The notes: generated by a model not told the origin, from the sequence alone. Positions 54,229 through 63,573 are shown, counted from the first letter of the stretch. The stretch is DNA of 64,000 nucleotides from Salicibibacter cibarius (GCF_016495725.1 NZ_CP054705.1:372001-436000); one strand, 5' to 3'. Program-made: numbers and translations.

Positions 54229-54564
54229 ATGGAGTACAATCTGGCTATAGATATTTTGGAATCGATTGCGGCTGTGTACCCCCGATTCGAACTTAGCGAA
54301 AAGAAAATCAAAATAATCATGCCTGCCCTTCTTAAAATGGATTATGAAGGCGTTATGGCCAATGTTGAGCGTCATGTAACAAAAAATCCCTTTCCACCTA
54401 CGATCGCTGAAATTGCTTCGTACCCTGCTCAAAAAAATGAAAGCCTTGAGAAATGGCGGGAATGGGAATTGGAGGCGGCAAAAGTTTCTCAAGAACGTAA
54501 AAATCAATTCGCTATCGATCTTAAAAAGGTATTGGCAGAGAAAGCGAGTGATAAGAATGATTGA
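54229..54564 (+). CDS. Replicative helicase loader/inhibitor (G39P-like)
   Basis: 111 aa. Helical N-terminus ending in KNPFPPTIAEIASYPA, the region found in G39P-type loaders of phage SPP1. It lies between DnaD and DnaB genes, 4 nt after the first and overlapping the second by 8 nt, the standard phage order. Confidence 0.75.
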   Translation: MEYNLAIDILESIAAVYPRFELSEKKIKIIMPALLKMDYEGVMANVERHVTKNPFPPTIAEIASYPAQKNESLEKWREWELEAAKVSQERKNQFAIDLKKVLAEKASDKND

Positions 54565-55849
54565 CTGTATAGAGTCCGAGCATGCGGTATTAGGGTCGAT
54601 TCTTATTGACCCTACATTGATACATGAGTCGGTGCTCCAACCCTCCAATTTCGCAAAGGTTGATCATTGCCTGATTTTTAAAGCCATGAGAACGGTCGCA
54701 GAGGAAGGAGCAGAACCTGAATTAGCCGCCGTTACAACAGCATTAGGAGAATCCACAAATCAAATCGGTGGGATTCAATACCTGACGCAGCTAGCAGGTT
54801 CAGTCGCAACGACTGCTACGTTTAACCATCATGAACGTAAAATAGTAGAAGCTTACCGGCTCAGAGAAAGCCGTAAAGCAGCGATTCGATACGTGGAAAA
54901 TCCGAAAGATTCAGCTTTTCAGCGATTATTTCAGGAATTAACGGATCTTCAACGTTTGGGAGAGATCAACCAAGAGAAAACGTTAAAGGAATGGTTGTAT
55001 GAGATCTCTGATGATATTAGTGGTACACAGAAAGAAAATCAGAACAGTTACAAGACAGAATATGAATCTTTTGATCAAATGACCGGCGGGTTACAACGGA
55101 AAGAATTGATTGTTGTCGCTGCTCGTCCCTCCATGGGGAAAACCGCCTTTGCATTAAACATTGGATCTAGCCATTGTAAAAACGAAGGCAGATGTCTTTT
55201 ATTTAGCCTGGAGATGGGGTCCAAGCAGCTATTACACCGGATGATTTCGGCGGATGCCCAAATCGATGGTCAAAAATGGAAATTTCCCTCTCGATTTTTT
55301 AGTGAAGAAGACTATGATCGGGCAACGACTTCAATCGCCACGTTACTAGATTGGAAGTTAGATATGTACGAGAATACATCGTTGATCAATGATATTTGTT
55401 CCATTTCCCGCCAGACGGCAAGAGAAAACCCAGATGATGACTTACTCATCGTGATCGATTATTTACAGATGATCCAAGGTTCCGGACGTTATGAGCGTAA
55501 AGATTTGGAAGTAGGCGCCATTACTCGTGAACTTAAGCGACTGGCTACGGATCTCAATATTCCTATTGTTGTTTTATCTCAACTATCAAGAAATGTTGAA
55601 AACCGTCATAATAAACGCCCCGTGATGGCTGACCTTAGAGACTCTGGAAATATCGAGCAAGATGCGGATATAATTGCCTTTTTATATCGCGAGGAATACT
55701 ATGACCAAGAATCCAAGCATCCAAACCAAGTAGAAGTGGATGTTTCGAAACAAAGAAATGGACCAACAGGAACGATTCATCTGGGCTTTATGAAAGAATG
55801 TGGGCGTTTCATTGATATCGACGGTAAGCATGAAAGGAATGTCGTATGA
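54557..55849 (+). CDS. DnaB-type replicative helicase
   Basis: 430 aa from ATG 54557. N-terminal domain (CIESEHAVLGSILIDPTLIH), RecA-like core with Walker A in AARPSMGKTAFALN, Walker B in DDDLLIVIDYLQMI, and arginine region RDSGNIEQDADIIAFLYRE. Hexameric 5'-3' helicase for element replication. Confidence 0.93.
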   Translation: MIDCIESEHAVLGSILIDPTLIHESVLQPSNFAKVDHCLIFKAMRTVAEEGAEPELAAVTTALGESTNQIGGIQYLTQLAGSVATTATFNHHERKIVEAYRLRESRKAAIRYVENPKDSAFQRLFQELTDLQRLGEINQEKTLKEWLYEISDDISGTQKENQNSYKTEYESFDQMTGGLQRKELIVVAARPSMGKTAFALNIGSSHCKNEGRCLLFSLEMGSKQLLHRMISADAQIDGQKWKFPSRFFSEEDYDRATTSIATLLDWKLDMYENTSLINDICSISRQTARENPDDDLLIVIDYLQMIQGSGRYERKDLEVGAITRELKRLATDLNIPIVVLSQLSRNVENRHNKRPVMADLRDSGNIEQDADIIAFLYREEYYDQESKHPNQVEVDVSKQRNGPTGTIHLGFMKECGRFIDIDGKHERNVV

Positions 55850-56037
55850 ATCAATATCAATGTTTTGGTATGTTAATGAGCTACTATGAGACAGAAAAGG
55901 CAATTATCCCCCTTGAGGACCTAGAAAAAGGGGCCTCTTCAACGGAGTTAGTCCAGGGGTTGTATTTGTTCATCCATTATTTAAATGGTAAATATAAGTC
56001 CGTAAGTATAGATTCAAGTTCTTATGTCGAGGAATAA
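55846..56037 (+). CDS. Small protein of unknown function
   Basis: 63 aa, overlaps the helicase stop by 4 nt (ATGA). No motif; slightly acidic, with a Tyr-rich middle (LYLFIHYLNGKYKSVSI). Confidence 0.55.
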   Translation: MNQYQCFGMLMSYYETEKAIIPLEDLEKGASSTELVQGLYLFIHYLNGKYKSVSIDSSSYVEE

Positions 56038-56075
56038 ATGTCTGCCCATAACTGCATCAGAATGGAGGATATATC

Positions 56076-56501
56076 ATGAATAAAATGGAGATTCATGAAG
56101 CTCTTATGAATTATAAATGGATGATTAACGTCCTTGTCACAAAACGTCAAGAAATGACTGGTGCTAGTCAAGCGATGGTATCAAAATATGGCATAGAAGC
56201 AACCCTGCCATCATCTGACAGCACTCCGTCTGACCCTGTATATAATGAAATGTTAAGGATTGACCGTTATGATAAAAACACGAAAAACTTGCAACGTAAA
56301 GTTTCATTTATCCAGCGCCATTCTGCAGGAATAACAGATATCAAAGATCAAATCATTTTAGATGAATTATTAAATGGAAAAACATTGCGGAGAATTTCTA
56401 GGGAGCATCATCTATCGGTTGCAGCTGTCAAACGGCGAAAAGATCATATTATCGAAGAGATGCATTTGAATGCTGAATGTGAACAATATGTACAAACGTA
56501 A
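56076..56501 (+). CDS. Phage-type sigma-like/ArpU-like regulator
   Basis: 141 aa, RBS GAATGGAGG. A C-terminal helix-turn-helix (LRRISREHHLSVAAVKRRKD) like those of phage late regulators, preceded by a helical region (IDRYDKNTKNLQRKVSFIQR). In phages it would switch on late genes; here no phage structural genes follow. Confidence 0.6.
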   Translation: MNKMEIHEALMNYKWMINVLVTKRQEMTGASQAMVSKYGIEATLPSSDSTPSDPVYNEMLRIDRYDKNTKNLQRKVSFIQRHSAGITDIKDQIILDELLNGKTLRRISREHHLSVAAVKRRKDHIIEEMHLNAECEQYVQT

Positions 56502-56682
56502 CAATGTAAACATCTGAAATTCTTTAGACAGATCAAAGAATAAATCTTTATAATAAAGGAAATACATTTATCTTTTAATCATTGAAAATCGTTCGTTGAT
56601 GTTGTAGCATCTCCCTAACTCATCTTTCGGAAGGGTATTAGTTCAATAACTAGGCATTAACATTTTTGTCAGGAGGGATAGT

Positions 56683-57114
56683 ATGAAAAACAACAAAAGT
56701 TTCCTTTTCGGAGGAGTGATTAGTTTTTCCTTGTTACTAACAGGATGTGGTGAGAGTGCAGGGGTGGAATCTTTGTCACCGCAAGAGATGGAGGAGTATT
56801 TGAAAGAAAATGAGGAAGCTTTTGTCTTAACGACAAATACTGAGGACGAGGAAGAATACCAAGATGCCGTAAATATTGTTGGCGAGAATATTGATAACAT
56901 TCCTGTTAAAGAAATAAATGCAAAATCAGATCAGATGCTTGATAATGATCTTTTGTTAGAGGATATTGGCATTGATGGGCCAAGTGTTCTTGATTCATTA
57001 AGTTATTTTGAAAATGGAAACTTAGAAGAAAGGATTTCGGTCAGGGAAGCCAATTATGATAGTGAAGAAGAATTATCTTTAGAAATACAAAATTTTGATC
57101 GTTCATTTGAATAA
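56683..57114 (+). CDS. Acidic lipoprotein of unknown function
   Basis: 143 aa. Lipobox LLTGC near residue 21, then a Glu-rich extracellular part (SLSPQEMEEYLKENEEAFVL) without known domain. RBS TCAGGAGGGATAG. Possibly an exclusion or entry-control lipoprotein, a guess from its place at the conjugation border. Confidence 0.55.
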   Translation: MKNNKSFLFGGVISFSLLLTGCGESAGVESLSPQEMEEYLKENEEAFVLTTNTEDEEEYQDAVNIVGENIDNIPVKEINAKSDQMLDNDLLLEDIGIDGPSVLDSLSYFENGNLEERISVREANYDSEEELSLEIQNFDRSFE

Positions 57115-57175
57115 TCATTGATCATTTTCATTAAGGATACAAGCAACAAACAGCATACATTCATGTCCTAATAAG

Positions 57176-57206
57176 GAGAACAGTTCATTAAACTGTTCTC
57201 TTTTTT
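57176..57206 (+). terminator. Strong terminator before the conjugation module
   Basis: GAGAACAGTT (57176-57185) pairs perfectly with AACTGTTCTC (57191-57200), followed by six T. Confidence 0.9.
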
Positions 57207-57243
57207 AATGCCATAAAGGGGGTGATGCAGGGCAATCACACAC

Positions 57244-57267
57244 GAAGCGCAAGGCGCTTCTTTTTTC
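57244..57267 (+). terminator. Second terminator
   Basis: GAAGCG (57244-57249) with CGCTTC (57255-57260), followed by TTTTTT. Confidence 0.75.
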
Positions 57268-57301
57268 ATGTCGGAAACACATTAGGAAAGGAAGATGATG
57301 T

Positions 57302-57571
57302 ATGGCATCGCAACGCGACGTGAAGCAATCAAAAGAATTAGTCCAAACGCTATTAAGCGTCAAGGGTGAAACGTACAATGAATGGCTTCATGCCCAACAT
57401 CAGGCTTTTATCAGTGATCATCAAGATTTGATCATGGAAGGGTTAATGCACTATCAAGACACGCAAGAAGGAAAAACAACGGAACAACGGACGGAGAAGA
57501 AAGCGTCAGACCAAAGGAAAACCGATGAACAGCCGCACACATCAACCTTAAAAGGAGTGGAAGAAGCATGA
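57302..57571 (+). CDS. Small hydrophilic protein at the start of the conjugation operon
   Basis: 89 aa; no TM, with a highly charged C-terminus (TTEQRTEKKASDQRKTDEQP). Overlaps the next gene by 4 nt (ATGA). No known domain. Confidence 0.6.
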   Translation: MASQRDVKQSKELVQTLLSVKGETYNEWLHAQHQAFISDHQDLIMEGLMHYQDTQEGKTTEQRTEKKASDQRKTDEQPHTSTLKGVEEA

Positions 57572-57843
57572 ATACAATGATTCAATGGGTGGAATCGATG
57601 ATTATTATGGCAGCCATTGATAACATACAAAACACGGGTGAATCAATCTTATTGGGCATGCAAGTCGTAGGCGGTGTCGTGGCAGCGATCGCGATTGGGG
57701 TGGGCTCTTATTTCCTTATGGCCGGAGGTGCTCGTGGACGCATGATGTCGGTTGGCTGGTTTGTTGGCGCCGCTGGTGGTTTGGTCATGCTCCTGGGCGC
57801 ACTGGCCTTTAGTCAGTGGATCGAAAGCACCATCACATTTTAA
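57568..57843 (+). CDS. Pilin-like two-helix membrane peptide
   Basis: 91 aa, two Gly/Ala-rich helices (VVGGVVAAIAIGVGSYFLMA and GWFVGAAGGLVMLLGALAF) joined by a short basic loop (GGARGRMM). This is the topology of VirB2/TrbC-type subunits of conjugation channels; family assignment is by architecture only. Confidence 0.55.
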   Translation: MNTMIQWVESMIIMAAIDNIQNTGESILLGMQVVGGVVAAIAIGVGSYFLMAGGARGRMMSVGWFVGAAGGLVMLLGALAFSQWIESTITF

Positions 57844-57861
57844 ACAAGGAGGGCGCAAGCG

Positions 57862-58971
57862 ATGCAGGTATTATTTACGACACCCTTGGAGGACGAGATT
57901 CCAGCCTTTCAATCTCTTTCCTTGACGGACGCTGTGCAACGGACCCATGACATCGATCAACGGTGGAAAAAGCAAAACAAATCGCCGGTGGCGTTGGATT
58001 TTATGGTTCATGACGGGGAAGGTCAAAAACTGTATACCGGAACCTATCATATCGGTTCGTCGTACGCGGCGAACCTTTATGAGCATATGTGTTACCGGTT
58101 GATTGAACGGCGCATGCGTGGGGATGAAGATCGTCAGCAACGGGATCGGTTGCTCCATCAACTGACGCAAGAGGCACCGGCCGCGCTCCACATCGATGTG
58201 AACGACCACTTGCGTCGTCAAGATGAAGCGAATCAAACATGGTGGAGCCGGTTGAGTCTGAAAGCGCGGATCATGGGTAGCGCGGCTGCAGGGATCACGC
58301 TTTTGGTTATGGTCTTTGCCATCGGCATGGTGGCGGTGGTGAGCGAACAATCGAACGCGATCGCCGCCATGCACGCATCCTATGAGGAAGAACAACAGAT
58401 GAATGAGCTTTATGCCGAAGCTATGGCTGGTGATCCAGACACAGCGATCAATGTGCTCCAAGAAAAATCGTATCGCAGTGATCAAGAAACCGCCGTGCTA
58501 ACCCATTTACTCATTGGGCAAGGCGCTTACGGGGAAGCCATGGAACGGACGGGTCAATCGGCAGAGGCGATCGCGAATGCCATCTTTGACCAACAAGGCA
58601 TCGAAGCACTCACAGACTTTCAAGACGACCATGAAACCGCCATTGGCCATTTTGAATTGGCCTATGAAGACGCACGTTATGACGATGTAGTGGCGGTTGA
58701 GGACGTACCGATGAACACGGAACGACAGGAAAAATTGGGCTATGCTTACATGAAAACCGGCAATGTCGACGAAGCCAAACAAATCGCGAGTGAGATGAGC
58801 AGCGAAAGCCTGAATGATCACATTCAGACGTATGAAACATTAACGGCTGATATTGAGGAGCGCAAGACACAAATCGATGAAGAAGCCGATGCGGATGAGC
58901 CGGACGATGACCAAATCGACGAATGGGAAGACGAAATCGCAGATATGGAAGCCCAAAGGGACGACTTATAG
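57862..58971 (+). CDS. Membrane-anchored protein with helical repeats, conjugation-associated
   Basis: 369 aa. An N-terminal about 125-residue cytosolic domain (FTTPLEDEIPAFQSLSLTDA, LYTGTYHIGSS), one membrane helix (about 138-160, AAAGITLLVMVFAIGMVAVV), then an external region of TPR-like helices and an acidic coiled tail (ADADEPDDDQIDEWEDEIAD). The layout recalls EssB/VirB8-like bitopic scaffolds; no clear homologue recognised. Confidence 0.55.
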   Translation: MQVLFTTPLEDEIPAFQSLSLTDAVQRTHDIDQRWKKQNKSPVALDFMVHDGEGQKLYTGTYHIGSSYAANLYEHMCYRLIERRMRGDEDRQQRDRLLHQLTQEAPAALHIDVNDHLRRQDEANQTWWSRLSLKARIMGSAAAGITLLVMVFAIGMVAVVSEQSNAIAAMHASYEEEQQMNELYAEAMAGDPDTAINVLQEKSYRSDQETAVLTHLLIGQGAYGEAMERTGQSAEAIANAIFDQQGIEALTDFQDDHETAIGHFELAYEDARYDDVVAVEDVPMNTERQEKLGYAYMKTGNVDEAKQIASEMSSESLNDHIQTYETLTADIEERKTQIDEEADADEPDDDQIDEWEDEIADMEAQRDDL

Positions 58972-58985
58972 AAAGGAGCGAAAGG

Positions 58986-59456
58986 ATGAGCCATCGGAGG
59001 TGTTCAACCATTGCATTAACCGGCCAAGAACGATATGAACTCAGCTGCAAGTTTTTAGACGAATTGGTGCGTTATAGTCAAAACCATCAGTACCCAGAAG
59101 TGATCAGTAATACCATTGCGCACCTTTGGCATCATGAATCACAAACCAAAGATAAACTTTGGACGAATGCGGCGCAGTCGCTTGGGACAGCAATCGTTTT
59201 GATCAGTGCCGAAGCCCATGTGAAACAACCGAAAACCGGCATAATCGATCACGTCATGGCCTTATGGAAATATATGGTCTTTGAGCAAGGCCATCGCGTC
59301 AAGAAAATGTTGAACCAACTGGCCACGGATCATCCGGCGCGGGATCATTGGTTGGCGTCGCTCGGAACGGAAACCAATGAAACGGTCGTGCAAGCCATCC
59401 TTTTCACCGGTTGGGCGGGCATCCAGCAAATGCTTGCCTATCAGGATGAGCTCTAA
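58986..59456 (+). CDS. Short VirD4-like protein (resembles the helical domain of coupling proteins)
   Basis: 156 aa from ATG 58986 behind AAAGGAGCGAAAGG. The segment LWTNAAQSLGTAIVLISAEA aligns by eye with MWQNSAMSLVNAMILAVTED of the VirD4 gene at 61003. After a loop, the next helices (MLNQLATDHPARDHWLASLG, VQAILFTGWAGIQQML) also resemble that protein. It has no Walker motifs. It could bind relaxosome proteins or tune the coupling protein; inference. Confidence 0.5.
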   Translation: MSHRRCSTIALTGQERYELSCKFLDELVRYSQNHQYPEVISNTIAHLWHHESQTKDKLWTNAAQSLGTAIVLISAEAHVKQPKTGIIDHVMALWKYMVFEQGHRVKKMLNQLATDHPARDHWLASLGTETNETVVQAILFTGWAGIQQMLAYQDEL

Positions 59457-59460
59457 AAAA

Positions 59461-59510
59461 AAGGAGGGTTGAACGTATAATGAAAGCCCTTTTAGCCAAT
59501 AAGGGAATTT
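59461..59510 (+). promoter_or_regulatory. Stranded ribosome site and start codon, probably of virD4
   Basis: AAGGAGGG (59461-59468) and ATG (59480-59482) reading MKALLANKGI then stop. This looks like the native start of the coupling-protein gene, cut off by the ISAzo13-type insertion that follows. Confidence 0.5.
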
Positions 59511-59515
59511 AAGAA

Positions 59516-61000
59516 AAATAACAAGCCAATAATGGGGCGAGGCCGAATGATGAGGGATTTATTGTCATTCACACCCCACTCATCGTGTCAAATTTATTGA
59601 TATTTAGGCTTACAGAACGAATATTAACGTGTGGACATACACCTCCCCTTTCCCCCAATTTTATTCACTGTGTCTTTAAGCCCATATATAACGCTGCCTT
59701 ACACTGATGAGGGTGGATCTCCACAAACCATTTCCCGATCCCTTTGGCTCGATCAATCATCTTTTCATATTGATCCATTACGTTCTTTTCAACTTTTTTC
59801 CCTGTCTCATAGGTGTTTTCTTCAAGGGTGACAGAAGGGTGCTTCTTTTTCCAAGTCATACTCTCAGCGAATCCTAAAACCATCTCTTGTGTGTTCAAAA
59901 GGGCCCCGTTCCAATGTTGCTCAAGCACTGCCCACACCCTTTCAATTGGGTTGTATTTACTGTGATAGGGCGGGTAATAGGCTAAGATGACTTTGATGTC
60001 GTAGGTAGCCGCAAACTCAATCATTCTTTTCATGAATTGTGTTCGACGACTGTTATTTTCAGGACCATTATCGGCGTTTATGATGAGGGTATCCACCTCC
60101 TGTTGTGAACGCAACTTGTGAACATAGGCTTCGATTTGATCAGCGATTAAATCAGCTGTCACTTTCGATGCCGTGAAAGTGAGTTCGACATGCTCATTGG
60201 ACATATCCAGGATTCCAAATAGTGATAAAAATGTCTGACCAAAATCATGATCTGCGGCCTCTACACGCACTCTACTTTTTCCACCTCTCGAAAACGGTCC
60301 GATTTTCACTCGATCCTTGGTATCAAAGGAAAGACGAACCGCATTGCTTTCTCCTTGATAAGCTTCATGAGTGGCGTGGAGATTTTCAAAGATCGCATCG
60401 GTTTCTTCGATTTTCTTGACCGGTTTTGTTTTCTGCACCTTCTTGAGGTGGTAGCCCAATTGATGGAGTTTGGTATTTAACGTCTGGTTGGTCGGCAAAT
60501 CTGCATCTTGATAGCCTTTTTGGAGAACGAGTTGATCTCTGACTTCTTGAATGGTCATTCTTGTATACAGTTGAGTCGTGTTGAAACTGGGGTCGGTTTG
60601 GCTTTGGCCATCTACAATGGCTTGGATATCTTCTAACAGGTGAGGGAGATGGCCTTTTTCGACTTTCTTTCTACCCCTTGCTTGAAAAGCATCTGTGATT
60701 GGAAACCCTGATTCTAGCTCATAACTTCCTTTTCTTATCGTATCTCTACTCACATGAAATGTTTCCGCTACAGCTGTTTGTCCTCCATCTCCATAGGTTT
60801 TGGCGATCTTGGCTAAAGCGATGCGTTTATCGGAACTTTTTAATTTGTCGATCGTTTCTATCATAATTTCTTTGAATCCGTTAGATAATTTCTGTATCAT
60901 GGTATCAGTATCCTTTGTTATATTTTTGGTTGCTGTTACTACCATTAAAACATATACAAAGGATACTTTTGTGTATATTACCATAATTGACTAATTATTT
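59516..61000 (-). mobile_element. ISAzo13-type insertion sequence
   Basis: Inverted repeats AAATAACAAGCCAATAATGG (59516-59535) and CCATAATTGACTAATTATTT (60981-61000) match at 16 of 20 positions and enclose one transposase. Exact ends and target duplication are uncertain. Confidence 0.75.
59665..60984 (-). CDS. ISAzo13-family transposase
   Basis: About 411-439 aa (start 60984, or ATG 60900 at MIQKLSNGF). Helix-turn-helix YGDGGQTAVAETFHVSRDTI, DDE core with SFDTKDRVKIGPFSRGG, TLIINADNGPENNSRRTQFM and YYPPYHSKYNPIERVWAVLE. The YNPIERVW block is shared by ISAzo13 and IS630-like enzymes; the overall layout fits ISAzo13. Confidence 0.85.
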   Translation of the reverse strand: MVIYTKVSFVYVLMVVTATKNITKDTDTMIQKLSNGFKEIMIETIDKLKSSDKRIALAKIAKTYGDGGQTAVAETFHVSRDTIRKGSYELESGFPITDAFQARGRKKVEKGHLPHLLEDIQAIVDGQSQTDPSFNTTQLYTRMTIQEVRDQLVLQKGYQDADLPTNQTLNTKLHQLGYHLKKVQKTKPVKKIEETDAIFENLHATHEAYQGESNAVRLSFDTKDRVKIGPFSRGGKSRVRVEAADHDFGQTFLSLFGILDMSNEHVELTFTASKVTADLIADQIEAYVHKLRSQQEVDTLIINADNGPENNSRRTQFMKRMIEFAATYDIKVILAYYPPYHSKYNPIERVWAVLEQHWNGALLNTQEMVLGFAESMTWKKKHPSVTLEENTYETGKKVEKNVMDQYEKMIDRAKGIGKWFVEIHPHQCKAALYMGLKTQ

Positions 61001-61002
61001 AT

Positions 61003-63558
61003 TTGAACATCCCTAAATTTGTGCTGATGCCTTTATGTATCGGCTTATTTTTCGTGGTGCAGGTGATCGGCACCTTTTTATTAAACCTTGTGCAAGAGGC
61101 GTTGAGGCTCCTGCAACAATTTCCGGCGATCGAAGAACCTCTGACCGTTGAATGGGCGTATTTTACCACGTTTCAGATTAGCGAATACCCTTGGTTTTAT
61201 GTCCTCACGTCCATGTTTGGATTGATTCTCGTCGGCATCACGATCTATAAACTCACCAGCAACTTCGCTTCCATTGGCCGGGATGAAAAAGGCTCGCAAC
61301 GGTTTGCGACCAAGCAGGAAGTGGCCGAACAGTACAAGAAAATTCCTGAGAAGGAAAAAAGCTATCCGGGCAAAGGCGGCGGCGTGATTGCGCACAAAGG
61401 AAAATCGCTTTTCATCGATGATGAAGCCGTTCATAACATGGTGATCGGCACGACCCGATCCGGGAAAGGACAACTGTTTGTCGATCCCACCATTGACGCC
61501 TATTCCAGAGCAAAGGAAAAGCCAAGCATGATTATCAATGATATGAAGGGCGAACTTTTTGTTCGCTTCAAAGAGACGTTAGAACAGCGCGGGTTTGACG
61601 TGTTGGCGCTCAATATGATGAATCCGATGCAAAGCATGAGTTATAACCCTTTGCAATTGATTAAAGACGCCTACGAAGAAGGCAATTATTCGGTGGCGGA
61701 AACCTTGTGTGAGTCGCTCACGCACATGCTCTATTATAATCCGCATGTGAAAGACCCCATGTGGCAAAACAGTGCGATGTCACTGGTGAACGCCATGATT
61801 TTGGCAGTGACCGAAGACTGCATCCAAAATGATGAAGAAGAAAAAATCACCCTTTACACCGTCGCGAATATGCTCTCCGAACTTGGATCGCAGGAGTTGC
61901 CGCATCCGACGGTACCGAAGGCCACGGTCAATGCCTTGGATCAATACTTTCAAGCCCTTCCGCAAGATAGCGTGGCGAAAATGCAGTATGCCACCAGCAA
62001 CTTTGCCAAAGGCAATACACGCTCGGGGATCTTTACCACCGCCATGGCGGAACTTCGGCGCTTTACGTTGAGTGAACAAGCGAAAATGACCGCGAAAAAC
62101 TCGCTTGATTTGAAAAAGGTTGGGTTTGGCCAGTCCATTGAAGGGAAAGGCACACCCTTTGCCAAAGTGACGGTGACACTTCCGGACGGCGCGCAGGAAA
62201 CCAATCAAACCGGTGAGGGCGGCTATTGGGTGGTGCATGTTCAAGGAACGATCCAAGCAAACGATGCCTTGATCGTGGAACATGATCCCGATCCTCTCTC
62301 GAAAAAAGTAATCAAAAAGCTAACCAAAGACCAAAAAGCGAAAAAAGCAGCCGAACAAACACGCATTGAGGCAACCATAAAAACCGTCAACGAGGAAACC
62401 GGCGAAACATCGTTTGAACAGGAACACCATCCGGCGGTTAGTATCACGGAGGTGGTGAGTTACGATCGACCGGTGGCGCTCTTTATGATCACCCCGGATT
62501 ATGATGACTCGACGCATGTGCTCCCATCCATGTTTGTGGATCAATTGTACTTCACGTTGGCGAAACATGCCTCCATGGCAAAAGGGCAAGCATGTCAGCG
62601 TCAAGTCATCTTTATGCTCGATGAATTTGGGCAGATGCCGGCGATCTCCGGCATGGGCTCAAAAATGACGGTATCCCTCGGGCGAAACATTCGCTTTCAT
62701 CTTGTCGTGCAAAGTTATGCGCAACTCAAAGAAAAATACGGGGAGGATGACCAAAACACCATCCGGGGGAATTGTGGCAATCACATCTACATTATGACCG
62801 CAGACGTGGACACGGCGAAGCACTTTTCCGAAAAAATCGGAGAGGAAACACGCGAAGTGGAAACACGGTCAGGCACACCGTTTTCCTTGAAAAAAGCAAA
62901 AACCGATAACACGGAAGGGCGCAAACTGTTAGACGCCAATGAACTGATGGAATTGAAGAAAGGGAGCACGGTCGTTTCCCGAAGCATGAAGCGTGAAACG
63001 CAAGACGGCAAGCACAAGGTCCGTCCGTTTCCGATTTATAACAAAGGCATGCCCTTTGCCTATCAGTATTTAAAACTGGATGCCGATCGATCAATCACGG
63101 ATGTCGAGGTGGACACGCCGCATCGACACATCCGATTAGCCGATCTTGTCATCCAATTTTCCTTCATCCTTAGTGACAAAGGGATGACGCCAACGATGAA
63201 GGCAAATAGCGATACAAAAGAAGTCAATGAAACCCAAGAAACGAAGGCACAACCGCCGCAAGAGGATGAAGCAAAGGAAGAAGATGAGTGGAAACAAACC
63301 CCCGTTTCTGAGGTGTTGACGGGTTCGTTATGGATGATGGTCATGGATCGGATCGCGCCGTCATTGGATGCGGATGAAACGACGATGCAAACGATGCCTT
63401 TGGGCGACTTTCTCCAAACGCTCCGCATGCTTGGCGATTCCGACGAGGTGGATAAAAACACCTATGCGGCGATCCGCAAAACCATTGATCAGCACCTTAA
63501 ATCGTGGGAAGATAATGAGGAAACCCATAAAGACAACCACCAAGAAGCTATCAGCTAA
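61003..63558 (+). CDS. virD4: VirD4-type conjugative coupling protein with Ig-like insertion
   Basis: 851 aa from TTG 61003, but no ribosome site is present and the native start was probably lost to the insertion upstream. Two N-terminal membrane helices (VLMPLCIGLFFVVQVIGTFL and WFYVLTSMFGLILVGITIYK), Walker A GTTRSGKG, Walker B VIFMLDEFGQMP, helical domain around 240-340. Between residues about 375 and 490 a beta-rich stretch (VTVTLPDGAQETNQTGEGGY, WVVHVQGTIQANDALIVEHD) resembles a bacterial Ig-like domain and interrupts the motor. The C-terminal tail is acidic. Couples the relaxosome to the channel. Confidence 0.88.
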   Translation: MNIPKFVLMPLCIGLFFVVQVIGTFLLNLVQEALRLLQQFPAIEEPLTVEWAYFTTFQISEYPWFYVLTSMFGLILVGITIYKLTSNFASIGRDEKGSQRFATKQEVAEQYKKIPEKEKSYPGKGGGVIAHKGKSLFIDDEAVHNMVIGTTRSGKGQLFVDPTIDAYSRAKEKPSMIINDMKGELFVRFKETLEQRGFDVLALNMMNPMQSMSYNPLQLIKDAYEEGNYSVAETLCESLTHMLYYNPHVKDPMWQNSAMSLVNAMILAVTEDCIQNDEEEKITLYTVANMLSELGSQELPHPTVPKATVNALDQYFQALPQDSVAKMQYATSNFAKGNTRSGIFTTAMAELRRFTLSEQAKMTAKNSLDLKKVGFGQSIEGKGTPFAKVTVTLPDGAQETNQTGEGGYWVVHVQGTIQANDALIVEHDPDPLSKKVIKKLTKDQKAKKAAEQTRIEATIKTVNEETGETSFEQEHHPAVSITEVVSYDRPVALFMITPDYDDSTHVLPSMFVDQLYFTLAKHASMAKGQACQRQVIFMLDEFGQMPAISGMGSKMTVSLGRNIRFHLVVQSYAQLKEKYGEDDQNTIRGNCGNHIYIMTADVDTAKHFSEKIGEETREVETRSGTPFSLKKAKTDNTEGRKLLDANELMELKKGSTVVSRSMKRETQDGKHKVRPFPIYNKGMPFAYQYLKLDADRSITDVEVDTPHRHIRLADLVIQFSFILSDKGMTPTMKANSDTKEVNETQETKAQPPQEDEAKEEDEWKQTPVSEVLTGSLWMMVMDRIAPSLDADETTMQTMPLGDFLQTLRMLGDSDEVDKNTYAAIRKTIDQHLKSWEDNEETHKDNHQEAIS

Positions 63559-63573
63559 ATCAAGGAGGAACCG

